64,000 nt of DNA from Euleptes europaea (GCF_029931775.1 NW_026612052.1:62001-126000); one strand, 5' to 3'; shown: positions 21,629-31,601, numbered from the stretch's first letter. Notes: generated by a model not told the origin, from the letters alone. Numbers and translations: made by a program.

Positions 21629-22594
21629 TCACTTGTAATCCTTTTGCTTTCTGGGAAAGAAAGTCAGAGTTGTGCTCCCAAATATGTTCCTCAGTGCTTC
21701 TTTCACCTCAGAATTCCGAAGTGTATAAATGAAGGGATTTAACAAGGGTGTGACAATGGTATTTAAGACAGTGACTATTTTGCTCAGTTCCAAGGAGTTC
21801 TGCTTGAAAGGTATGACATGCAGAAAAATGGTGGAACCATACCATATAAGCACTACTGTGAGATGGGAGGAGCAGGTGGAAAAAGCCCGTTGCCGACCTT
21901 GAGCAGATGAGATCTTTAGTATTGTGGTGATAATATAAACATAGGAGATCAAGGTTGTGACACAAGATCCCAGGATGACAATACAGGCGATAAGAAACCA
22001 GACAATATCAATTATGTAGGTGTCAGTACAGGAAAGAACTATCCAAGGTTCAATGTCACAGAAGAAATGGTTGATAACATTGGAGTCACAGAAAGACAAC
22101 CTGGTAATAAGGAAGGCTGGCAAAGAAATAACCAGGAAGCCACATATCCAAGAACCAAAAGCCATTTGGAGAGACAAAGTTTTGCACATGATGGTGTTAT
22201 AATGCAGTGGGTGACATATGGCCAAATAACGGTCATAAGCCATGACTGCAAGGAGAAAATATTCAGTGCATCCCAAGGAGAAAACAAAGTACATTTGTGT
22301 GATGCACCCTATGAAGGTGATGGTTTGATCCCGGGACACAAGGATTGCCAAAGTCTTGGGAACCAAGGCAGTTGTGTACCATATCTCCAAGAAGGAAAGA
22401 TTGCAGAGGAAGAAATGCATAGGTGTGTGCAGCCGTTGTGTGCTTTTCACCAAACTTATGATGGCTATGTTTCCAGAGATTGTGAGTATGTACATAAAGA
22501 AGAAGAACATGAAAAGGAAGATCTTCAGTTCAAGAGACCCAGGGAATCCCAGAAGGATGAATTCCTTCACACTGAAGCCATGACTGTCATTCAT
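21629..22594 (-). CDS. Olfactory receptor, family 6 (OR6F1-like)
   Basis: Intact 321-residue OR. Key stretches are EFILLGFPGS, NLSFLEIWYTTALVPKTLAI, YFVFSLGCTEYFLLAVMAYD, CDIEPWIVLSCTDT, LIWYGSTIFLHV and PLLNPFIYTLRN. They closely resemble human OR6F1 as I remember it. The usual PMYFFL of TM2 reads PMHFFL, a mild change. Sequon NDS at residue 2. A degenerate acceptor (TTTTGACAG) lies about 20 nt before the ATG on the - strand, supporting this start. It is the most diverged of five related ORs here (21.6, 30.1, 39.3, 46.0, 53.1 kb) and the only one of them on the - strand. Confidence 0.97.
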   Translation of the reverse strand: MNDSHGFSVKEFILLGFPGSLELKIFLFMFFFFMYILTISGNIAIISLVKSTQRLHTPMHFFLCNLSFLEIWYTTALVPKTLAILVSRDQTITFIGCITQMYFVFSLGCTEYFLLAVMAYDRYLAICHPLHYNTIMCKTLSLQMAFGSWICGFLVISLPAFLITRLSFCDSNVINHFFCDIEPWIVLSCTDTYIIDIVWFLIACIVILGSCVTTLISYVYIITTILKISSAQGRQRAFSTCSSHLTVVLIWYGSTIFLHVIPFKQNSLELSKIVTVLNTIVTPLLNPFIYTLRNSEVKEALRNIFGSTTLTFFPRKQKDYK

Positions 22595-22955
22595 CCAAAT
22601 GAGTAGGTTTACCTGTCAAAACATCACTTGTGAAAAGCAACTATTTAGGAATGAAGTCCATTATGTTTTGAAATTATTTCAAGAAGCACATATTTCTACC
22701 AAAATATAACCCTAACATTAATTTTGTTACACAATGTTGCTATTTGAATTTATATAGAACTCAATAAATTCCTGCTGTTTAAACCTTAAAGCCACTGCTT
22801 TAAAGATATGAATCTTTATTTTGAAGTATTTTTTCCTGTTTCCCTGAATCACTCATTCCCCAAGACAGGTGTATATTTCTCAACAGTATTTGTGGGTTAG
22901 TGATTCAGTACTATGGGAGGAAAGACACCATGGTATAATCCAATCTTATCAGATC

Positions 22956-22956
<1 letters not shown>

Positions 22957-22993
<37 letters not shown>
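22957..22993. repeat. (TG)n microsatellite
   Basis: About 18 uninterrupted TG units. It is the terminal simple repeat of the Bov-B 3' end that follows on the - strand. Confidence 0.95.
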
Positions 22994-22995
<2 letters not shown>

Positions 22996-23238
22996 AGTGC
23001 CGTCAAGTCGCTTCGGACTCATGGCAACCCTATGAATCAACATCCTTCAAAATGTCCTATCTTTGACAGTCTTGCTCAGGTCTTGCAAATTGAGGGCTGT
23101 GGCTTCCCTTATAGAGTCAATCCATCTCTTGTTAGGTCTTCTTCTTTTCCTGCTGCCCTCAACTTTTCCTAGTATGACTGTCTTTTCTAATGACTCTTGC
23201 CTTCTCATAATGTGACCAAAATATGATATCCTCAGTTT
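22994..23238 (-). mobile_element. Bov-B (RTE) LINE 3' end
   Basis: On the - strand it encodes LRISYFGHIMRRQESLEKTV and RRPNKRWIDSIREATALNLQ, the C-terminal end of the Bov-B reverse transcriptase protein, then the tail 'tgagtccgaagcgacttgacggca' and the TG/CA repeat. It matches the longer copy at 57695-58370. 5'-truncated and dead. Confidence 0.9.
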
Positions 23239-23239
23239 A

Positions 23240-23332
23240 GGCTCTGTAGAGGAAGGCAATGGTAAACCACTTCTGCTTCTTACTTACTGGGGTCACCATA
23301 AGACAGCTGCAACTTGACGGCACTTTGCACAT
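23240..23332 (+). repeat. 5S-Sauria SINE tail, inverted against the Bov-B end
   Basis: Only the 3' part is present: 'agaggaaggcaatggtaaaccacttctg', then GGGGTCACCATAAGACAGCT and 'gcaacttgacggcactttgcacatacaca'. It abuts the Bov-B end head to head, so the shared tails form an interrupted inverted repeat of about 370 bp. Confidence 0.75.
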
Positions 23333-23354
23333 ACACATAATTCAGTACTAAACA

Positions 23355-23533
23355 GTGGGTCCTACCAGCTTTTCTCCTCAATGTTGCCTGATTCCCCTCC
23401 TCACTGCAGTTTCCATTCCATATGAATTTTGTCGATCTGGATCCTATTATTCCTGCCATAGCCTATTTGGTGGTCAAAACAGGTTTCCTACTGCTACTTG
23501 AGCCAGCAGGACAGCTGGCTGGATCCAACCCAT
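23355..23533 (+). repeat. MITE-like repeat, 'GGTTGGATCC' family
   Basis: Left end GTGGGTCCTACCAGCTTTTC, right end AGCTGGCTGGATCCAACCCA. The core has 'gtggtcaaaacaggtttcc'. One of the best-preserved right ends in the window. Confidence 0.65.
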
Positions 23534-23924
23534 ACCATCAATATAAACAATGAGCAATTGTTATATACATTTTGTATCGAAATAATATCTTCAGGGTTGG
23601 AGTTGGTTGGATGTCAGCATGACGGTCTAGTTGTTCTCTAAAAGTATCATATTTTGAGGCTACCCACACTGGGAAGTGGGAAGGGAGGAACTGAACTAGG
23701 CTTTATTGCTGCAGATCTGCTGTTGATAAAGTTGGCATTAGTTTAACCCAATACAAAGTCCTATGTCTTCAATCCAGGACAAGCCTGATAGAATCATACA
23801 TTGCTTTTTGCAGTGTTTTAGCAAAATGTACCTCAGTAATACACAAAAGGGTAAGATGCTACCTTAGCTGAATTAACTGAAAGCTGTAGGAAAATTGCAT
23901 TCTCTATGCACAGTATTTGAGAGA

Positions 23925-24155
23925 CAGCATGGTGTAGTGGTTAAGGGTGGCAGACTCTGGAAATCTGGAAAACCAGATTTGATTCCCCACTCCTCCACAT
24001 GATCTTAGGCCAGTCACAGTTCTCTCAGAACTCTCTCAGTCCACGCGGAGACAGGCAATGGCAAATTGACTCTGAACATCTCTTTCCTTGAAAACTCTAC
24101 ATGGTCGTCATAAGTTGGCGGTTACTTGACACAGCACTTTACACCCACACACATG
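23925..24155 (+). repeat. Chimeric SINE: tRNA-type head, Bov-B-type tail
   Basis: The head is the tRNA-SINE type ('agacagcatggtgtagtggttaagggtgg', B box GATTTGATTCCCC, 'cacagttctctcagaactctctcag'). The tail is that of 5S-Sauria and Bov-B ('aggcaatggcaaattgactctg...cataagttggcggttacttgaca'), not the L2-like tail of its sisters. The switch lies near 24040. Confidence 0.75.
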
Positions 24156-24885
24156 TCTAGTATTAGGTCTAGAGAGGCTTCAGAGGCTTCAAATTATACC
24201 AGAATTCTGGAAAAGTGAAACAAAGCATAATGAATCCAAGAAACAGGGAACTTTCAATACATTTCTGTGCAAACAGAAATGTAAGAACGTCCTGAATTAT
24301 CTCTTTTAAATTAATGTGTTTGAACAGTGCCTAACTATGACTGCAGAGATAATAAACAGAATAACAATCTTACCATTTTACAGTTGTGAATAAATGAGTG
24401 AAAACAAAACTCTGGATACTATTCCAAACATTTAAATAAAACATGCCAGATAGGTGAAAGATAGTAAAAGGTACAGGCTATAATTATCTGTACAAAAAGT
24501 AGTATTTTTTTCACAAATTCCATAAAATACACAGCTTCCCAACAAGTACCATTTTATAATAGAAAGTAACCACTTCAATGCAGTACTTGGCTAATCCATG
24601 CTATCAGTGCTTCAGTATCCAAATTCCAAACTTTGTGCGCTTTGGCAGTGAACCCTTTTCTTTCACTGCAGTCTCCCAGAAGAAATGTGTCCCGAGGGAT
24701 TTATAGTCTCTCAGTAAATTTAGTGTCTGTTTGTTGTTTGATCATTAAGCCACGAGAGGTGTTTTTCTTTATTTAGTGTAACAAAGATGTGGTGATAGTT
24801 CAAGGAGCATACCTTTTATTCCCTTGAGAAAATGACTAACAGCCTATCAGAAAATATGCCCGCTCACTCCGCCAGTATGTTCCCC
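24156..24885. other. Intergenic DNA
   Basis: No gene found. On the - strand a sequence AAAATGGTAAGATT at about 24370-24383 could be the donor of a non-coding first exon for the OR at 21629-22594, 1.8 kb away, but it lacks the sequence shared by the other modules. Confidence 0.35.
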
Positions 24886-25305
24886 ACTTAAAATGGGTTT
24901 GTCAACATTACCCGGAAAGATGCAGCAATATTTTAGTACACTTTAGGAACCTCTTCAACGGAGAACATTTATGCTAGCACGACTCAATTCCTTTCCATCT
25001 AAGGTTTTATATGGGAGATTTACTAAGACGCCCTACATCACATTATCTTAGATTGTCGTTTACATGAAGAACCCTGTAAAAAAATTATATTACCTAATCA
25101 GCAAACGGGTGGCCCCTTATAGAACATCCACTTGCCAATTCTTGCTGAACGACATTACAACTGATGTCACGGTAAAGGTGGCGGAGTTTTTGGCAGAAGT
25201 TGTTAAGGTTAAGATTCAAACTCAATTTTAATCTAGATATGTATTATCTATTTATCTCTGACCTTGTGACCATCAATATTATACCAATAAAGGTTATCTG
25301 ACTAA
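24886..25305 (+). mobile_element. LINE 3' fragment (same class as 37.2 kb)
   Basis: Broken remnants of LARLNSFPSKVLYGRF and of the following H-x-C knuckle region can be read in more than one frame. The 3' end 'ccaataaaggttatctga' closes it. The match to LARFNVLPSALIEGRY of the 38.4-kb element assigns the class. Old and heavily mutated. Confidence 0.55.
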
Positions 25306-25745
25306 CAGCCATTCCTGAGCTGCGTCGGAGGCCCAACCCAAAGGCCTTTGGATGCTGACAAAGGCCTCCGCCGGTGCAAGGGCCCACAACACCGGTTCCC
25401 GGAAGGCGTACAGCGGCGTTAGAGGCCCCAGCGCCGGCGTGCAGGCTCGGACGCTGGTCCCTGGCTGCTGCCGTGGCAGCGCTGGGCCTGGATGCCACCG
25501 GCATCTGACCGCTGGCACAGGCTGCGGCAGTGACCCGGGAGGTGTTCCAGCGCCGGCCGGGGGGCAGGGCCAATGTTAGTTAGCCTCCTGAGCTGTTTCA
25601 GCTCAGGAATGCCCCCCCTTTTTGGGCCGAGATAAAGGTGGCATATCTTTTTTGCTCCGGGTAGAGGTTTTGGTGGTGACAAAACCTCCTTAGGAGAAAA
25701 CGCTGCTGGGTTGCCTCCTAAGCCCGGCGCAGGCATTCCTCTTGG
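25306..25745. repeat. GC-rich repeat element, copy 1
   Basis: A sharply bounded GC island in AT-rich DNA, with blocks 'caaaggcctccgccggtgcaagggccc', 'gaggccccagcgccggcgtgcaggc' and 'cctccttaggagaaaacgctgctgg'. An inverted-orientation relative is at 27055-27440. The edges carry CATTCCTGAG and TTGGGAATGC, possible inverted ends. It has no credible coding frame; several 75-109-codon frames are by-products of high GC. Confidence 0.6.
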
Positions 25746-25757
25746 GAATGCACTGTA

Positions 25758-25935
25758 ATCTTACTCAAAAACTCCCATACATTCATTTTTAGTATATTTC
25801 TTTACTAATTTGTGTACATTAGAGGGGGGAAAGGGTATATATGATGTGTATGAGAAAAAAATCAAGTACAGCTGAGTAAATAATGGTGGTACTTTTGCGT
25901 ATTTTAATATACAAATTAAGTGACTGGAAAGGTTG
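25758..25935. repeat. Duplicated segment, partner of 19440-19660
   Basis: Direct-orientation similarity to the 3' flank of the OR at 21.6 kb. This suggests that a unit containing an OR flank was duplicated and that the second receptor was lost or never included. Confidence 0.45.
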
Positions 25936-26001
25936 ATCAAAAGTAAAGTAGAAACAAATATTTTAAAACCTGTTAGCTTGGTCATGTCGAAGTTCATAAA
26001 G

Positions 26002-26381
26002 GGTTGGATCCATCCAGCTTTGCTGTTAGTGTAAAAGGGAGAAAGGGTTCTCTTTAATCATTCAAAAAGGATATGCTTGGTATCATCTGACCTGCATGAC
26101 CAAATGTCATGGGGCACATGGGATGTTGTCAGGGCTGTAGCTTGGGGGGGGGGGCGAGAAGGGCAGCCACTACCCCCCGTGGCATGCAGAGAGGCTGGCA
26201 GAACTGCCTCTCCTACAGGAGGAGTGGGATCCCACTCCTCCTGTAGGAGAGGCAGTTCTGCCAGCCACTCTGCATGCCACAGGGGAGGTGGCTGCCCTCC
26301 TCACCCCCTCCCACTAGCTATGGCCCTGGCTGTAGTCAGGAGGAGAACCTGGCAAAAATCCTGGCTGAATCCAACCCATAC
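26002..26381 (-). repeat. MITE-like repeat, 'GGTTGGATCC' family, interrupted
   Basis: Left end AGGGTTGGATCCATCCAGCT and right end CTGGCTGAATCCAACCCA belong to one copy. A palindromic element inserted at 26130-26328 splits it. The insertion gives the relative age: this family is older than the palindrome. Confidence 0.65.
26130..26328. mobile_element. 199-bp near-perfect palindromic (fold-back) transposon
   Basis: Starts CAGGGCTGTAGCT and ends AGCTATGGCCCTG. The whole element is an inverted repeat centred on GGGATCCC near 26229. The inner 51 nt of each arm differ at one position, and there is no loop. The flanks GATGTTGT and GCTGTAGT match at six of eight bases, suggesting a hAT-type 8-bp duplication. 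It encodes nothing. Confidence 0.85.
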
Positions 26382-26449
26382 TCTAGTATCATGTAGTACA
26401 TTTTTTGCAGAGTTACTCCTGTTGAAGAACATTGACACAATTGCATTGC

Positions 26450-26627
26450 AGGGTGGAGCCTGAGGAGGGTGGGTTTGGGGAGGGGAGGGACTTCAAAGAG
26501 GGTATAATGCCATAGAGTCCACCTTCCAAAGCGGCCATTTTCTTCAGGTGGACAGACCTCTGTTGCCTGGAGATCAGTTGTAATAGCAGGAGATCTTCAG
26601 CCATTAGCTTGAGGTTGGTAACCCTAT
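26450..26627. mobile_element. hAT-like non-autonomous element, 5' end missing
   Basis: Same family as 3409: GGGTGGAGCCTGAGGAGGGT, 'gggaggggagggacttcaa', 'gagatcagttgtaatagcaggagat', right end GAGGTTGGTAACCCTA. The left terminus is not found. Confidence 0.7.
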
Positions 26628-27054
26628 CTAGGTAGCACATTACAGCGTGCAAGCATATAGAGCCATCTTAATTTAGGTATCGTCCATGTGCAAAGATAGG
26701 ATGGGGATTCAAATTTGATTAAGTATTTGATCCCCAGATGGAGCAGGGAACATTTCTGTTTTAGCATCTTGGATTCATAGGTTCCAGTCTTGTTTTAAAA
26801 GCATCTTAATATTTAACACTCTTTCCTTCCCTACCAAAGAGGTCAAAGACCGCAAAAGAGCTAGTTGTGCAACTGCAGAATCTACAATTTTATTCCACCA
26901 AGACCAACAGCGCTCCTGAGCTGCCAATCAAGTAAGTGCAGGAAGGCTCTCAGCATTAAGTAGCCTATACTTAAAACTGACAATGGCTTTCCAAATCAAA
27001 ATAGAAATTTTTGGAAGACCCAGTTCCAAATGCACAACTTAAGATGTTATACAT

Positions 27055-27440
27055 GGAGGTAGTGTTGCCTCCTAAGGAGGGTTTGGCACCACCAAACCCT
27101 CTACCTGGCACCAAAAAGCTGGCATATCTTGTGAAAAACAAAAAGGGGCGTTCCCGAGCCATAACGCCACCCAGCCAGCACTGGAACACCTCCCGGCTTG
27201 CCGCCACGGCCTGTGCCGACAGCAGGAATCCAGCGGGAGGCTGCGGCAGTGGGCGGGCCCAGCTCTGCTGCGGTGGCAGCTGGGGACCAGCGGCTGGGCC
27301 TGCACGCTGGTGCTGGGGCCACTCACACCGGCGTGCGCCATCCAGGTGCCGGCGGTCTGGGCCCCTATGCCGGTGGAGGCCTTCATCGGCCTCCTAAGGC
27401 CTTTCGCCACGGCTGCCAGCACATTTGAGGAATACGCTGT
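27055..27440. repeat. GC-rich repeat element, copy 2 (inverted)
   Basis: In reverse complement it follows copy 1 along its length ('ggcctccaccggcataggggccc', 'ggtgtgagtggccccagcaccagcgtgcaggc', 'ccctccttaggaggcaacac'). The two copies face each other 1.3 kb apart. Confidence 0.6.
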
Positions 27441-27724
27441 AAGTAATTCAACTGGACCCAAGAACCAGAATGGAGCACCATATAGCATGTGAGGTAAAAC
27501 TGTAATGATTTTATAGGGAAAATATAGAGCAGTATGAAAGTTTTTATGTGCAACATTGGTTATAAACTGCTTAAAATTAGCCCCAGTTATCCTGTACATT
27601 GCTAAAATCTCATGGTTTTTTTTTTCTTTGTTTGATCATCAGTGTTGGGTCATTTTAAATAAATTCATGCATGCCAGAAAGAAACATGGAAATTTAAAGT
27701 ATGGAATTTTTTTTTTCAAAAGAT

Positions 27725-28070
27725 GATGAATTCTTTGGAGATGAAATAACAAAGCACCCGAAGGACTAATGAACATATTACTGTAGAAATGAAGTCTCAA
27801 GGGAACTTGTGCTGCAATAAAGATACTTCTCCCAACCTTCTGCATCTCAGTTCAAAACAATTGTGTAAGGAGGACTTCTGTCCTAGAGTGGACGGACAGT
27901 TAGTAAGGGATCCAATCAATCCAAAATACTTGGAAACAGAGGGAAGATTGGGATATATGAATTCTGTGGATAAATGGATGGATGAGTGAATGAGTGTGAA
28001 CACAATCAAAGTGATACCATTGGGTTAGGATTGGCATATTGCGCCTAGAAAATGAAGGAGCAAACAATTG
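27725..28070 (+). promoter_or_regulatory. Putative promoter and non-coding first exon for the OR at 30.1 kb
   Basis: Contains GATGAATTCTTTGGAGA (27725-27741, exact at 35192-35208), an O/E (EBF)-like TCTCAAGGGA at 27795-27804, and AATAAAG in the position of the TATAAAG at 35241. It ends in 'gaaggagcaaacaattg' with donor GTAAGT at 28071. The segment from 27912 on resembles those at 44455 and 51595. An acceptor before the OR start would join this exon to the coding exon. The role is inferred from conservation between paralogues. Confidence 0.5.
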
Positions 28071-28548
28071 GTAAGTGGCTCCATTTTATCGTTTCTTTGT
28101 ACCTTTGCAGTTTGGGATAGTGCACACCTTTCATATTTTCATCAAAGAGAAGATACTGCTCTGTGTAGCTTGTTGCTATTTCCTCCTATTTACTCAGAAA
28201 GTAAAGTATTTACTGTAAAAGAAGGGGAATTAATAAAATGACCAAATGACGTATTTAGATAGATAAAGGTTTTAGTAAAGCAGGGGGTACCATTTTAAAC
28301 CAAATCTGACAATGACAGATGATAATAGGTCTTGACGTCACGATCCATAGAACATTAGCCTTATATCACAGCTTATAAAATGATTCAGTAATAGAATTTG
28401 AAATTTGGAATATCACTTCAAACAGTTATCAAGAGGGACTGAAATTTTAATTCAATCTAACTTTATGAACCACTTTTTCAGCATGAACCCAACAAAGCCA
28501 AACACAGTGTACCAACTATGTTCTGGACAACAGGATTATCTGATTGAT

Positions 28549-28737
28549 AATCCTGAGTTGGATCCAGCCATCTTTTTACTCAAGCTTTCTCAATACTCCC
28601 CTTCTTACCACAGCCCCCATCCCTCATGTCTGTACAGGTCCCATGATTCCCAGCATAAACCTTTTGGGGAGTCAAAGGGGACTCTTCATTTCTTCCTTCT
28701 TCACCAGCAGAAAAGCCAGCTGTATCCAGCCCCTAAT
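28549..28737 (+). repeat. MITE-like repeat, 'GGTTGGATCC' family
   Basis: Left GAGTTGGATCCAGCCATC, core GGTCCCATGATTCCCAGCAT and 'gggagtcaaaggggactc', right AGCCAGCTGTATCCAGCCCC. Lies in the putative intron of the OR at 30.1 kb. Confidence 0.65.
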
Positions 28738-28969
28738 CTAGTTTCATAGGTCCATTAGGATAGCAAAAATTTAGGATGATCTGATATTTACAAAAGACTG
28801 AAAACAGTTTGATGCATGCTCATAATTTATTGTTGTACTTGGATTATATATGGATAATCCTGTACAAGCCAAGCAGCTTTGAAAATCAATTGCATTTCAG
28901 TTTTATGGATAGTCTGTGGCTGCATTATAGTGACATTCAGAATGATATTGCAGGTTTACTTATTCTATT

Positions 28970-29030
28970 AATCTTTTATGCCACTCTTTCCTAACCAGGT
29001 TAGGCTCAGAGTGGCTCACAACAATTAAAA
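28970..29030 (-). repeat. L2-like 3' tail fragment
   Basis: On the - strand reads 'gttgtgagccactctgagcctaacc-ggttaggaaagagtggcat', the L2-type end. Short and lacking coding sequence. Confidence 0.5.
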
Positions 29031-29301
29031 CCAAACACAGAAATGCCAGGATCAAACTACAGTTGCCTGGCAGTAATGCAACAATGTGTAATGGACATGC
29101 TTAATCTTGGCAGTCAGGCAGACAAACCAAGCAAGACTGGAATATCAGAGAGACACGCCACAAAAGTCCCTCCCTCAGGGAGCTTTCTCAATTAGTTGAG
29201 AATTAAAGGTGGCTGAAACAGTATCAATACAGGCACAGAAAAGCTAGAACTTGAGACCTCTCTCAGAGGGTCTCAGAAGAGACAGTGGTATGTATGGCTT
29301 T

Positions 29302-29520
29302 GTGTGTGTAAAGTACCTTCAAGTCGCAGCCACTTATGGCGACCCCTTTTGGGGTTTTCATGGCAAGAGACTAACAGAGGTGGTTCGCCATTGCCTTCCT
29401 CTGCACAGCAAACCTGGTATTCCTTGGTGGCCTCCCATCCAAATACTAACCAGGGCTGACCCTGCTTAGCTTCTGAGATCTGATGAGATCAGACCAGCCT
29501 GGGCCATCCAGGTCAGGACA
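29302..29520 (-). repeat. 5S rRNA-derived SINE, full length
   Basis: The reverse complement starts 'tgacctggatggcccaggctgg', carries GATCTCATCAGATCTCAGAA, GCTAAGCAGGGTCAGCCCTG and 'tatttggatgggagg', and ends in the shared tail and a TG/CA run. Confidence 0.92.
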
Positions 29521-29689
29521 TGTATGGCTTTACAAATATATTATTCTAGAGTATGAATTAGATACTTTGAACTAAATCAGACTTCTTTAACTGTTATATT
29601 TTAAGTGTTGGATTTTAAACTAATAGTATGTAGAACTTGCTTGCTTTACTGTATACATTGTTACTGAATATTAAGACTTTGTAATACTT

Positions 29690-29691
<2 letters not shown>

Positions 29692-29728
<37 letters not shown>
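29692..29728. repeat. (CA)n microsatellite
   Basis: About 18 CA units followed by TATA. Confidence 0.95.
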
Positions 29729-29732
<4 letters not shown>

Positions 29733-30095
29733 ATTACATTGGAGTACATCAATAAAAAGACTTACTTTTTAAGTGAGTAAAGTAGTTGAGTCCTGCTTAG
29801 TAGGTGACTATCTGAATAAGATAACATACCACTTCTCAGGAAGGGGTCAATTCTAAGAGCATAGTTACTTGAAAGGCACTGACCCACTTCAAAACAAACA
29901 AACATTTGTATGAAATTGCTAATATCTTTGTGGTGTGGATAATGCAGAGGCCATTCTGGAAATTATCCAAGTGAATTTGTGTAGCCAAGATCTTTAGATG
30001 AGCAAGGTAAGTTTGTTTACAATAATGTATCAATTCATATGGACACCTTCTGTGTGATAATTCAGCATTTTGTTTCCGCAGGTGCAAGTGGGCAG

Positions 30096-31058
30096 ATGGG
30101 GGAGTACACGGCAGGAAGCCAAAATGAAACAAACGTGGTGGAATTCATCCTCATGGGTTTCCCTGGGTCTGTGTATTTACAGGTGTCCATGTTCAGCCTC
30201 TTTCTTATTATGTACATCCTGACAGTTTTGGGGAATGCATCCATTGTCATTCTGCTGATAACTAACCAACGCCTCCATACCCCCATGTATTTCTTCCTCT
30301 GCAATCTTTCTTTCCTGGAGGTATGGTATACCACAGCTTCGATTCCGAAGATCCTTGCCATCTTTCTGGGGAGGAGCAGAAGCATCTCTTTCACTGCCTG
30401 CGTTCTGCAGCTGTATTTTGTTTATTCCTTGGGCACCACTGAACAATTCCTGCTCTCGGTCATGGCTTATGACCGATATTTGGCTATATGCCGCCCCTTG
30501 CACTACAATACAATTATGGACATTGGCCTTTCTGGCAAGATGGCCTTTGGTTCTTGGCTATGTGCATTCTTTGTCGTTTCTATACCTGCTGTTCTGATTT
30601 CAAGGTTGTCCTTTTGTGGGTCCAATGTGATCAACAACTTTTACTGCAGCATCGATTCGTGGATAGCTCTGTCCTGCACGGAAACCTATGTCATTGAGAC
30701 GGCCTGTTTTGTCATAGCCATCTTTGTCAGCATTGGCTCATGTCTGATAACCTTCCTTTCCTATGTATCCATTATCACTACCATCCTGCGCATCCCTTCC
30801 ACTAAAGGACGCCAAAAGGCCTTTTCCACATGTTCCTCCCATCTTGCCATTTTGATTCTTTGGTATGGTTCAGCCATCTTTCTGTTTGTCAGGCCTTCTA
30901 AACAGACCTCTTTAGAGATGACCAAAGTAGTGAACGTTCTGAACACTGTCGTAACCCCGTTGCTGAATCCTTTCATCTACACCCTAAGGAATAAAGAGGT
31001 AAAGGATGCATTCAGACATTCATTGCAGTGGGGATGTCACAAAATACATACTGTGTGA
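30096..31058 (+). CDS. Olfactory receptor, family 6 (OR6F1-like)
   Basis: Intact 320-residue odorant receptor. The frame opens at 30039, but a strong acceptor (TTTGTTTCCGCAG, ending 30081) lies between, so the ATG at 30096 is chosen. It gives MGEYTAGSQNETNVVEFILM with the sequon at residue 10, the same as in three neighbours. Motifs: PMYFFLCNLSFLEVWYTT, MAYDRYLAICRPLHY, LSFCGSNVINNFYCSIDSW, KAFSTCSSHLA, PLLNPFIYTLRNKEV. No defects. A likely first exon lies at 27.7-28.07 kb. Closest relatives in the window are the ORs at 39.3 and 46.0 kb. Confidence 0.97.
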   Translation: MGEYTAGSQNETNVVEFILMGFPGSVYLQVSMFSLFLIMYILTVLGNASIVILLITNQRLHTPMYFFLCNLSFLEVWYTTASIPKILAIFLGRSRSISFTACVLQLYFVYSLGTTEQFLLSVMAYDRYLAICRPLHYNTIMDIGLSGKMAFGSWLCAFFVVSIPAVLISRLSFCGSNVINNFYCSIDSWIALSCTETYVIETACFVIAIFVSIGSCLITFLSYVSIITTILRIPSTKGRQKAFSTCSSHLAILILWYGSAIFLFVRPSKQTSLEMTKVVNVLNTVVTPLLNPFIYTLRNKEVKDAFRHSLQWGCHKIHTV

Positions 31059-31564
31059 TTCAAGGAAGGCGAAAAATAATTCTGAACAAAACCTCTATGC
31101 AATATTAATGGTTAGGCTGTAGATCATCAGGTTTTTCGGAGAGTTGGACGTTTCACTTGCCACGATCTATGCCCATTTGCTCCTGTTCTTACCTGTTTGT
31201 TAAACAAACCTTGCACTGGTTTGCATAAGATGTTTCCCAAACACAAAAAGGGATGACTATATACACCATGACTCCTCTTCCAAACAATATTTGACTATCT
31301 GAAAGAGAAACTAATTTCTTCCTCCAAGTTTAGAATCCATGTTGAAAGTGTATTGTAGCAAATGTTAGTTGACAAAAATACAGTAGCAAAGCCACACCAA
31401 AAATATCAACACAGTTCAAAGTACAAAGTATGTGGCTGTGGGGCAAAAACTACTTACATCATCTTAGTACTTTATTTAAATAAATCGACACCAATCAGCA
31501 AGTTGGTACATAACCAAAGATATACATTACTGGTTTTACAGAAATTCAACATCCTTCTTCACTC
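31059..31564. other. 3' flank of OR
   Basis: No repeat or gene recognised; probably 3' untranslated region and flank. Confidence 0.4.
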
Positions 31565-31601
31565 TTAGGGTTGCCAGGTCCTCCCTCTTCACTGGCAGGA
31601 G
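31565..31601. mobile_element. Terminus of a hAT-like element cut off by the Penelope-like insertion
   Basis: TAGGGTTGCCAGGTCCTCCC and 'ttcactggcagga' match the left end of the copy at 3409. The sequence changes to Penelope-like DNA within about 3 bp after that. The remainder of this copy is not found to the right in the matching orientation. Confidence 0.6.

Noticed and set aside
22067-22606. 179-codon + strand frame
   Set aside because: Antisense shadow of the intact OR on the - strand.
25244-25736. Several alanine/glycine-rich frames on both strands
   Set aside because: High GC suppresses stop codons in the GC-rich repeat element. Frames in the inverted copy at 27.1 kb are not conserved.
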